NCBI GenBank assembly: GCA_937922785.1 | Contig: CALAJQ010000025.1 | Location: 62,001-126,000, forward strand | Origin: an uncultured Acidimicrobiales bacterium | GTDB taxonomy: Bacteria; Actinomycetota; Acidimicrobiia; Acidimicrobiales; SZUA-35 | DNA length: 64,000 nt | Direction: 5' to 3' | Shown here: positions 57,304-64,000 of the stretch, piece after piece | Numbering within the stretch: the stretch's first letter is position 1 | Layout: each line of letters opens with the position of its first letter | Made by a program: the position numbers and the translations under genes | Notes under the pieces: generated by a model | Seen by the model: only the letters and a program-made list of their open reading frames with translations | Told to the model about the DNA's origin: nothing | The model's database searches: none

Positions 57304-59613
57304 TCAGGTTCCAACGCCCGAGTCGTGAAGCGCTCGCCAGACTTTTTCTGGAGTAACAGGAAGGTCAATGTGGCTCACCCCAAGGTGGTTGACCGCATCG
57401 ATCACGGCGTTGTGGACCGCAGGAGTGGCTCCAACCGGACCGGACTCCCCCACTGCCTTGTATCCGTAAGCATTAAACGAACTGGGCACGATCTGAGCTT
57501 CAAGTTCCAGCTGACAGAACTGGTCAATGGATGCGATTGGATAGTCCATGAAGGTCGAAGTCAGCGGATTTCCGTTGTTGTCGTGAACAACAGCTTCACC
57601 CATTACTTGGGCTGCGCCTAAGGCAATGCCTCCGTGGAGTTGACCGTCCACAATCATTGGGTTTACCCGAACTCCGGCGTCATCGACAGCTACGTACTTC
57701 ACCAGCCTCCAGCTGCCAGTCTCGGTGTCAACCTCAACCACGGCGATATGACACCCCGACGGGTAAACGTCTTTGCCTGCCGGGTCGTAGATGAAATCGC
57801 AACCCAGCTCTGAGTCTCGCTCTTGGCTAGCGAATGCCAGTTCAGCCCATCCGACTGATCGCGCCGGAGTCCCGGCCACATGGAAGACTCCGCGTGCTTT
57901 GTCCAGAACGACGTCGCTAGCTGCGGCTTCCATTAACTCACTCGCCAACGCCCTCGATTGCTCAACCACATCTTGAGCAGCGTTATGAATCGCCATTCCG
58001 GCGATTTGCAGAGAACGCGACCCGATCGCCCCGACCCCTGTAGCGATTTCATCGGTGACACCTTCGATCACTTCGATCCGCTCTAGCGGAATCCCAAGTT
58101 CGTCCGAAGTGATTTGAGCCCACGTCAATGCGTGGCCGTGTCCTTGAGAAGTGGTGCCGGTGATAACCGTGGCACCGCCATCAGGATTGATCTTCACGAT
58201 GGCTTGTTCGGTGCCGCCACCCGCGGTCTTCAGATTAAACGTCGCAATCCCGATGCCCAGTTGTTTGCTGTCGCTTGAAGCTCGGCGACGGGCTTGGTCT
58301 TGGCGAAGACCGTCGTAGCCGACCTTCGTCTGAGCCCGCGCCAAGGCACCGCCATAGTCTGCCTCGTCGTAGGTTGCGCCGGTGGAAGTGGTGTAGGGCA
58401 TCTCGGCGCGCTGAATCAGGTTCAGTTGACGAAGCTCGGCTGCGTCCATCCCAATCCTTGCGGCATACATGTCAACCGCTCGCTCCAGCGCCGCAACCAG
58501 TGGCGCCCGGCCAGCTCCTCTGAGGGCGGCAACCGGTGGACGGTTGGTCACCAACGTGACCGAATCAAACTCAACGTGGTCAATTCTGTAAGTGCCGGTG
58601 AGCATCGGGTAGCTATACGCGTCAGGCAGGCCAGCGCCTGCGCTTGGGTACGCGCCGGCATCTTTTGTTATCTCCACTCGGATCGATTCGAACTTGCCGG
58701 TAGAGGTCCCCGCCAGCCAGACCGTCACCTCTTCGCCCCGGCCTTGAACAGCGGCTGTTAGGTTCTCGGTTCGAGATTCGATCCAGCGAACTGGACGGCC
58801 AACCAGACGCGCTAGGTATGGCACAAATACTTCCTCGGGCCCTGGCGCACCCTTGCCACCAAATCCTCCCCCTACGAATGGCCCGGCTACGGCGTGAATG
58901 TTCTCCTTTGGCATCGCGTAAACGTCGGCAATCAAGTCCCGAATTCGATGAGGTCGCTGAGTGCTGGCCCAATAGTGAAGATGGCCGTCATCTGACCACT
59001 GGGCAGCAACTGCCCGACACTCGATGGGCGCTGCAACCTGGCGGGGATTTTCAAAACGTTGCTTCACAGCTACATCGGCTGAAGCAAATCGGTCTGGGTC
59101 GTGGCCAGTCCTTACTCCAGAACCTTCGGCGGTAATTACAACATTTGTTGGGTCCTGTGACGCCTGTTCCAACGTGACTGCCGGTGTCAGTTCCTCATAT
59201 TCAACTATCACTAGCTCTGCAGCATCGGTAGCTTGGGCCGCTGTCTCAGCAACGACGGCGGCAATGGCTTCGCCTACATAGCGAGTGGTTCCGTCGACGA
59301 GGAACGGCTGAGTAAACCGCTCTGGAACTATCGGAGCATACGGTCCGGTGGGCCTTATGGGATTGTCGGCCCCCGAGACCGCACCAAGCACGCCCGGGGC
59401 TGAAAGAGCCTCGCTTAGATCAACCGATGCGATATTTGCGTGGGCATAAACCGAGCGAACAAACACGACGTGGGCGGCCCCGGCGAGTTGATCGACCGAC
59501 AGGTCCGCAACGTAGGTGGCTTTGCCGGTTAGGAACAGCGGATCTTCGTTTCGAAGTATCGACTTCCCGATGTTTGGGGTGGCAGTTTCACTTACTTCAC
59601 TTACTGATGTCAT
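57304..59613 (-). CDS. Xanthine dehydrogenase/CO dehydrogenase-family molybdopterin-binding large subunit
   Basis: 769 aa, complete: aldehyde oxidase/XDH a/b-hammerhead domain (~1-140) and Mo-binding domains (GPFVGGGFGGKGAPGPEEV ~250, GTTSQGHGHALTWAQ ~490, GVGAIGSRSLQIAG ~530, catalytic Glu in AVGESGPVGATP ~710). The active-site loop reads AALRGAGR, close to the form II CoxL-like AYRGAGR and unlike the CO-specific AYRCSFR, so CO oxidation is unlikely. The medium (FAD) and small (2Fe-2S) subunits are not adjacent. ATG 59613 is preceded by GGGAGAG and AGGAG; a GTG sits just before it. Confidence 0.9.
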   Translation of the reverse strand: MTSVSEVSETATPNIGKSILRNEDPLFLTGKATYVADLSVDQLAGAAHVVFVRSVYAHANIASVDLSEALSAPGVLGAVSGADNPIRPTGPYAPIVPERFTQPFLVDGTTRYVGEAIAAVVAETAAQATDAAELVIVEYEELTPAVTLEQASQDPTNVVITAEGSGVRTGHDPDRFASADVAVKQRFENPRQVAAPIECRAVAAQWSDDGHLHYWASTQRPHRIRDLIADVYAMPKENIHAVAGPFVGGGFGGKGAPGPEEVFVPYLARLVGRPVRWIESRTENLTAAVQGRGEEVTVWLAGTSTGKFESIRVEITKDAGAYPSAGAGLPDAYSYPMLTGTYRIDHVEFDSVTLVTNRPPVAALRGAGRAPLVAALERAVDMYAARIGMDAAELRQLNLIQRAEMPYTTSTGATYDEADYGGALARAQTKVGYDGLRQDQARRRASSDSKQLGIGIATFNLKTAGGGTEQAIVKINPDGGATVITGTTSQGHGHALTWAQITSDELGIPLERIEVIEGVTDEIATGVGAIGSRSLQIAGMAIHNAAQDVVEQSRALASELMEAAASDVVLDKARGVFHVAGTPARSVGWAELAFASQERDSELGCDFIYDPAGKDVYPSGCHIAVVEVDTETGSWRLVKYVAVDDAGVRVNPMIVDGQLHGGIALGAAQVMGEAVVHDNNGNPLTSTFMDYPIASIDQFCQLELEAQIVPSSFNAYGYKAVGESGPVGATPAVHNAVIDAVNHLGVSHIDLPVTPEKVWRALHDSGVGT

Positions 59614-59615
59614 CA

Positions 59616-59655
59616 CTCCTACTCTCCCACAAGCCGACGCACTCGCCGGGAGAGT
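59616..59655 (-). promoter_or_regulatory. 5'-UTR hairpin overlapping the ribosome site of the molybdenum hydroxylase gene
   Basis: In the mRNA, ACUCUCCC (59655-59648) pairs perfectly with GGGAGAGU (59628-59621) around a 19-nt loop. GGGAGAG is also the best-spaced Shine-Dalgarno sequence (8 nt before ATG), so folding would hide it; a second AGGAG is only 2 nt from the ATG. A translational switch is inferred. Confidence 0.45.
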
Positions 59656-59799
59656 TGTTGGGGTTCGAAGCCCCTGGGCTGGGCCAAACGGCCCTGGTCA
59701 ACATGCTCTATCTTGTTGGATGTACGGGTTCTACTCTTGTGCTCAAGACCGCTTGAGAGGCGGGAACCAACGCCCAGCCACTGAGAACGTCGAATAAAC

Positions 59800-60918
59800 A
59801 TGTGCAACAACTCCAAGAATCTTCTGCTCATCTCAATTGCGATGTGTTTTGCACTGGTAGCTAGCGCCTGTGCAGCAACTGAGCCTGTCGCCGAACCGAC
59901 CACGACCCAGACGCCAACAACCGAGGCCACCACAACCACTGAGCCGCTTCCCGACCCTCGCCTTGTCTACGTGCCTGACTGTGACGACGCATCTGACTGC
60001 GCAGCAGGATTTGTTCTCAACGAGACCTTCTATTTTCTCGATTGCACGGCCATAAACGAAGGGTTCGTAACCACCGAAACCTTGGGTGAAGGCGAGGTCT
60101 CTGGGACCGATGTGACCGTCAACCTGATTAAGGACGTCGACCCTTCGAGCTTCGTAGCCATAAGCCTTCCCGGCGGCCAATGTGCTGACGGCGAAGAAGT
60201 GACAAGTCCGTGGTCAATCGCATTCGATAATCCACTAACCAACGCCGACCGAGACTCGCTGTGCGAAGTGGGGTTGTTAACCGAAGCTCAGCTGATCGCA
60301 AACGCGTGCATCGCTCAGCTGATTCCAACCGCTAGCGAAACCCTGCCTCCCGAGACCGTTTCAGACGTCAACAACGTAATGCGTGACTTCCTAGGGGCGT
60401 TGCCAACTGACAACGCCGCAGCTCGCGAGCTCTGGTCCGGGTTCCCGTCACCGGGAAACAAGAACGCACAATTCGCTGAATTCGTTCGAGACTTTGAGTG
60501 GATTAAGACCAGGAACGTTCGCTGGGAAATTGCGGGCCCGGCCGGCACGACCGGTGCAGCGTTAGTGATTGTGACCGATGATTCTGACCAGGGCGCAGCC
60601 TTTGTTGTGTCTCCAAGCACCGAAGACGAGCCGGCTCTAATACAAAGGTTGCCCGAGCCATCAGCGTTGCGGTTCGCTCCTAAGGATCGATCAGTGATCT
60701 CGGGCGGAATTACGGTCAGTTTCGCCGGAACGGCTTCAGCTGGCGAAGTGAAGGCCTATCTGGCCGCCACCGAAATAGCGCCTTCTTTGGTCACCAGGTC
60801 GGGCCGCACAGTCTCAGTTCAGTTGCCCGAAGTGATGTCGCCACTGGTCATCGTCACTATCGTCTCCGGCGACGAGCTGCCCACGGTTACGAGTTCGGTT
60901 TACTTCTTCCGGGGCTAA
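59800..60918 (+). CDS. Lipoprotein of unknown function
   Basis: 372 aa. Lipobox VASAC (Cys24), a Thr/Pro/Glu linker to ~50, a Cys-rich small domain (~55-130, VPDCDDASDCAAGF, FLDCTAINEG) and a larger C-terminal region (~180-372) with a beta-rich end (GGITVSFAGTASAGEVKAYL). No family recognised. The linker style matches the other lipoproteins in the window. No strong promoter or ribosome site is visible before the ATG. Confidence 0.65.
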   Translation: MCNNSKNLLLISIAMCFALVASACAATEPVAEPTTTQTPTTEATTTTEPLPDPRLVYVPDCDDASDCAAGFVLNETFYFLDCTAINEGFVTTETLGEGEVSGTDVTVNLIKDVDPSSFVAISLPGGQCADGEEVTSPWSIAFDNPLTNADRDSLCEVGLLTEAQLIANACIAQLIPTASETLPPETVSDVNNVMRDFLGALPTDNAAARELWSGFPSPGNKNAQFAEFVRDFEWIKTRNVRWEIAGPAGTTGAALVIVTDDSDQGAAFVVSPSTEDEPALIQRLPEPSALRFAPKDRSVISGGITVSFAGTASAGEVKAYLAATEIAPSLVTRSGRTVSVQLPEVMSPLVIVTIVSGDELPTVTSSVYFFRG

Positions 60919-60960
60919 GTCACAGCTGCTTTCTTAGGCCCAGTTTGCTATACAGCCTCC

Positions 60961-62526
60961 ATGGCTAATTCCGCTGCTCAGCGACTCGCTAAGGCCCTCA
61001 GGTCCGCTAACGCTGACACCGCTTTTGGTGTTCCTGGCGGAGGACCCAATCTTGATGTGGTGGGCGCGATGCAAGCCGAAGGCATCAGGTTTGTCTTGTC
61101 TCATGGCGAGACTCCTGCTTGCATCATGGCTTCGGCCTACGGTCTGATTACCGGGCGGGTTTCACCCGTAGTTGTTACTCGTGGTCCGGGCGCCGCAGTA
61201 GCGGTTAACGGCGCTGCGCAAGCCACCTTGGACCGCCAGGGCTTGGTGTTGATTACTGACACGGTTCCGGCCGCAACCAGCAAACGCGTTGCCCATCAAC
61301 GACTTGACCAACGCGCAATCTTTGCTCCGGTCAGCGTCGCCGGCCTCACGTTTGGCGATGACACAAGCGACGAAGACCTCGCAGCCACAATCGCTGAGGC
61401 AACAACATGGCCCGCAGGCACAGTTCACATTGACTATGACGCTGACTCCGGTGGGAGTGCTTCGGTGAGAGCCTTGCGCGCTGACGGTTCGCCCGACACC
61501 GGCGAAATAGCCTCCATGATTTCCAACGCTTCTCGGCCAGTTGTCCTGCTGGGCGTCGGTGCGCTTGGGTCGGCGTCAACGGTGCGGACCGCCCTCCAAG
61601 CGTTCGGTGCGCCGGTGCTGAGCACCTATCAAGCCACCGGGATCGTCGACTCCGAAGACGAGATCTGCGCCGGCCTGTTCACAAACGGTGCCTCTGAGCA
61701 AAAGCTGCTTGAGAAGGCAGACCTCATCATTGCTGTCGGCCTGGACATGGTTGAACCGATTCCGGCCCCGTGGCGTTATAACGCTCCGGTAGTTTCTTTG
61801 GCACCGACCCCAACAGCAGACCCTTACGCTCCGATCGGGCACGAAGCCGTGGGCGACGTAGGCCAGTTAGCAAGCGACGTGCTGGTCGGCTCCCATAGTT
61901 GGGATCGGGCAGCGGGAATCATGCACCGCGAATCTGTTAGGGCCAAGCTGCACAACCAGGCTCTCGAACTTGGGCCGGTTGATTTGGTTAAGGCCGCGGC
62001 ATCGGTTGCGCCAAGCGACATCACCGCATGTGTGGATGCAGGCGCCCACTTCCTAGCAATCATGCCTTTCTGGTCGGTAAGCGAGCCCAATCGGCTGCTA
62101 ATTTCCAACGGGCTTGCGACCATGGGGTATTCGGTGCCGGCAGCCATTGGTGCAGCCTTGGCCCGACCAGGCGAACCGGTGCTCAGCTTTGTGGGAGACG
62201 GCGGTCTGGGTATGACGTTGGCCGAACTGGAAACCGTTGCCCGGCTGAAGCTGCCAATCACCGTGATCGTGTTTAACGACGCGGCGCTTAGCTTGATCGG
62301 GGCTAAACAAGTTGACGCCAACCATGGCGGCTCCGATGCGGTTGATTACAACATGACTGACTTCGCCGTGATCGCAGAAGCGATGGGACTTCAAGCAGCC
62401 GTGGCTAGTACAACTGACGAAGTGAAGGCAGCACTTGACGGCAACTGGATGACGCCCAAGTTGATCGATGCCCGCATCAACCCCAGCCCCTACAAGCATT
62501 TGATCAAGGTAACCCGCGGTAGCTAG
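60961..62526 (+). CDS. Thiamine-diphosphate enzyme, acetolactate-synthase-like
   Basis: 521 aa with the three ThDP-enzyme domains: N-terminal pyrimidine-binding domain with catalytic Glu (SHGETPACIMASAYG, ~48), central domain (~180-320) and C-terminal pyrophosphate domain (FVGDGGLGMTLAELET ... IVFND, ~418-445). It is shorter than catalytic IlvB and lacks a nearby small subunit, so true acetolactate synthase is unlikely; a decarboxylase or carboligase of the acetolactate-synthase-like group fits better. TATACA lies 6 nt before the ATG. Confidence 0.85.
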   Translation: MANSAAQRLAKALRSANADTAFGVPGGGPNLDVVGAMQAEGIRFVLSHGETPACIMASAYGLITGRVSPVVVTRGPGAAVAVNGAAQATLDRQGLVLITDTVPAATSKRVAHQRLDQRAIFAPVSVAGLTFGDDTSDEDLAATIAEATTWPAGTVHIDYDADSGGSASVRALRADGSPDTGEIASMISNASRPVVLLGVGALGSASTVRTALQAFGAPVLSTYQATGIVDSEDEICAGLFTNGASEQKLLEKADLIIAVGLDMVEPIPAPWRYNAPVVSLAPTPTADPYAPIGHEAVGDVGQLASDVLVGSHSWDRAAGIMHRESVRAKLHNQALELGPVDLVKAAASVAPSDITACVDAGAHFLAIMPFWSVSEPNRLLISNGLATMGYSVPAAIGAALARPGEPVLSFVGDGGLGMTLAELETVARLKLPITVIVFNDAALSLIGAKQVDANHGGSDAVDYNMTDFAVIAEAMGLQAAVASTTDEVKAALDGNWMTPKLIDARINPSPYKHLIKVTRGS

Positions 62527-62559
62527 GTTGAACCAACAGACAATCAAGGGGTGGTTCAT

Positions 62560-63087
62560 ATGGTTCAAGTCTCGAAATTCCTAGACCTACGGGAAGGGGT
62601 GCAACCAAATCAGTTCACCGTAGGCGACCGCGATCAGATCGATTCGATTAGTGACCTGGACGACACATACAAGCAACTCATGGACAAGCCACTGGCCTGT
62701 GTCATGGCCGTCATGGGTCGTGACGGTCGGCCAAATCTGACTCCAATGTGGTTTGACTACGAAGGTGACAAGGTCCTAATCAATGTGGCAAGTCACCGCA
62801 AGAAGACTGAATGGATTCGAGAGAACCCACAAGTCTCCATTCTGATCATGAACCCCGAGAACATGTATCACTGGATGAGTCTCAAGGTCACAGTTGAGCG
62901 CGAAATCCTCGAATCCGACGAAGATGGCGGCCAATGGGTAACAGATCAGCTGAACCGCATTTGGGTTAAGTACATGGGACCTGACGCTGGCGATGAGTAC
63001 GGCATTCGTGACCCTTCTTTCGATGAGAGTCGGGTTCTGTTCGAGTGCAAAGTGGACAGAATCGCCACCTTTGGCGTGCCGGGTTAA
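62560..63087 (+). CDS. PPOX-class F420-dependent (or FMN) oxidoreductase
   Basis: 175 aa, split beta-barrel fold: LACVMAVMGRDGRPNLTPMW, GDKVLINVASHRKKTEWIREN and PQVSILIMNP are typical of Rv0121/Rv1155-like F420 proteins. ATG 62560 is supported by AAGGGG 8-9 nt upstream; the GTG at 62551 is too close to it. It sits 33 bp after the ThDP-enzyme gene and 12 nt before the flavin monooxygenase gene, suggesting one transcript. Confidence 0.85.
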   Translation: MVQVSKFLDLREGVQPNQFTVGDRDQIDSISDLDDTYKQLMDKPLACVMAVMGRDGRPNLTPMWFDYEGDKVLINVASHRKKTEWIRENPQVSILIMNPENMYHWMSLKVTVEREILESDEDGGQWVTDQLNRIWVKYMGPDAGDEYGIRDPSFDESRVLFECKVDRIATFGVPG

Positions 63088-63099
63088 GCACCAACCGCT

Positions 63100-64000
63100 T
63101 TGGTCATTGCTCGAATAGGAATTGTTGGTGGTTCGCTAGGCGGGTTAACCGCCGCGTGCCTTTTGCGTGATGCTGGCCATGACGTAACAGTGTTCGAGCG
63201 CTCGTCATCTGAGCTTGAAGAACGGGGCGCTGGCATCGGATTCTTGGAGCCTACGTATCGATACTTGGCTCAACGAGCCGGGGCCGACGTTCGGGAGATC
63301 AGTATCGAAACCACCAACATTCGTTATCTAAACCGGGATGGCTCTGTAGCCGACGACGCAACCCATGATTACCTGTTCAGTTCCTGGAATGCGGTGTACC
63401 GCAAGATGCTCAGCGAGTTCGACAAAGATCGATACCTCCTTGGGCACGAGTGCGTAGATTTCTCGTCTACCTCGTCATCTGCCTCGGTTGCGTTTTCTAA
63501 CGGCGTGGAGTTCGAAGGTGACCTGATCGTTGCCGCCGACGGGATCGGTTCGTTGTTTCGTTCTCGTCTCTTGCCAGGCAGCTCACCTAGCTACGCCGGC
63601 TATGTGGCTTGGCGCGGAATGGTGGCCGAGTCGGAGCTACCAACGGAGATGACGGTGCGGTTAGGCGACGCAATCACTTACTACGTTTACGCCAACAGCC
63701 ACATCTTGGTGTACCCGATTCCCAGCGTCGAGGGATCGCTCGAGCCGGGGCAACGGCTGGTCAACTTCGTCTGGTATCGGAACTACTCCGACGGGGACGA
63801 TCTTGCCGACTTGCTAACCGACAAGATTGGCCGGGCCCGCGAGATGTCAGTTCCGCCTGGGGCAGTCGCCAGCCATCACGTTGCCGAAATGAAGGCACAG
63901 GCCAGAGGCCGTCTCCCGGACGTGTTAGCAGATCTTGTCGAAGCCACCCGTGAGCCATTTGTACAAGTCATTTACGACATCGAAGTTGACCAGTTGGTCT
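63100..64000 (+). CDS. FAD-dependent aromatic monooxygenase (2,6-dihydroxypyridine 3-hydroxylase-like), 3'-truncated by the window edge
   Basis: 300 codons are visible, open to the end of the window. The N-terminal FAD-binding GIVGGSLGGLTAA is followed by ERSSSELEERGAGI, the DG motif VAADGIGSLFRS (~150) and GYVAWRGMV. The segment PFVQVIYDIEVDQL at the end is typical of the dihydroxypyridine-hydroxylase subgroup. Start is TTG 63100, the only canonical start just before the FAD fold. The C-terminal part with the second FAD motif (GDA) lies outside. Confidence 0.85.
   Translation, partial: MVIARIGIVGGSLGGLTAACLLRDAGHDVTVFERSSSELEERGAGIGFLEPTYRYLAQRAGADVREISIETTNIRYLNRDGSVADDATHDYLFSSWNAVYRKMLSEFDKDRYLLGHECVDFSSTSSSASVAFSNGVEFEGDLIVAADGIGSLFRSRLLPGSSPSYAGYVAWRGMVAESELPTEMTVRLGDAITYYVYANSHILVYPIPSVEGSLEPGQRLVNFVWYRNYSDGDDLADLLTDKIGRAREMSVPPGAVASHHVAEMKAQARGRLPDVLADLVEATREPFVQVIYDIEVDQLV

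Noticed and set aside
57304-59613. Aerobic CO dehydrogenase (form I CoxL)
   Set aside because: The diagnostic AYRCSFR loop is absent (AALRGAGR instead) and coxM/coxS are not adjacent.
59656-59675. tRNA-like T-arm (GGGG-TTCGAAG-CCCC) on the plus strand upstream of the molybdenum hydroxylase gene
   Set aside because: No matching 5' acceptor strand (CCAGCCC expected), anticodon arm or D-arm exists in the 90 nt upstream; it is an isolated GC-rich hairpin.
60961-62526. Biosynthetic acetolactate synthase (ilvB)
   Set aside because: The protein is short for IlvB, has no ilvN or other ilv genes beside it, and belongs to the broader acetolactate-synthase-like ThDP group.

Overview
The window looks like ordinary chromosome from an actinobacterium, most likely a member of Acidimicrobiia or a close relative (inference). 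The evidence is a fused 2-oxoglutarate decarboxylase/dehydrogenase (Kgd), a mycothiol-conjugate amidase (Mca), NucS/EndoMS instead of MutS/MutL, two F420-type oxidoreductases (LLM and PPOX), a UvrD2-like helicase with an HRDC domain, an actinobacterial-type CysQ, and frequent GTG/TTG starts at moderately high G+C (judged by eye). I see no rRNA, tRNA, CRISPR array, insertion sequence or prophage.

Layout. 1-5.8 kb: 3' end of a UvrD-family helicase, exonuclease III, kgd. 5.8-9.4 kb (minus strand): beta-lactamase-fold lipoprotein, an OpuAC-type binding protein carrying DUF4214, a HAD hydrolase. 9.7-14.6 kb: a tiny Lys/Ala repeat protein with two hairpins, EttA, a Lys/Ala-rich Cys/His protein, CysQ, an AarF/UbiB kinase. 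14.6-18.2 kb: NucS, an SDR, a VanW protein. 18.2-22.1 kb: an unknown 208-aa protein, a 927-aa AfsR/MalT-like BTAD regulator and a 41-aa membrane peptide, all near paired GGTACC heptamers. 22.3-31 kb: geranylgeranyl-reductase-type flavoprotein, pyruvate carboxylase, acyl-CoA synthetase, a second SDR, small unknowns. 31-39.4 kb: HerA-like ATPase, LLM oxidoreductase, thermonuclease, SCP2-like protein with Mca, NfeD and SPFH membrane proteins. 39.5-46.3 kb: SLC41/MgtE-type transporter coupled to a PhoU/RCK_C protein, PEBP lipoprotein, NUDIX, GGDEF-EAL protein. 46.3-51.1 kb: complete BMP-family nucleoside-type ABC importer. 51.2-56.9 kb: pyrC, NTF2-like, pyrE, hydroxylase run with a TetR gene upstream, and a divergent MMPL exporter. 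56.9-64 kb: orphan molybdenum hydroxylase large subunit, lipoproteins, a ThDP enzyme, a PPOX protein and the start of a flavin monooxygenase.

Two themes emerged from reading the DNA. First, many genes lack a Shine-Dalgarno sequence but have a TANNNT hexamer exactly 6-7 nt before the start codon (xth, kgd, the serine hydrolase, the HAD gene, ettA, cysQ, an SDR, the HerA-like ATPase, an unknown gene, the SLC41-type transporter, pyrC and pyrE). This is the signature of leaderless mRNAs and it settles several start choices. Second, the BTAD regulator is surrounded by GGTACC-type heptamer pairs with 11-bp periodicity, the geometry of SARP operators. One pair lies upstream of the adjacent 41-aa membrane peptide, an arrangement resembling AfsR-AfsS. 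This is the best candidate for an undescribed system here.
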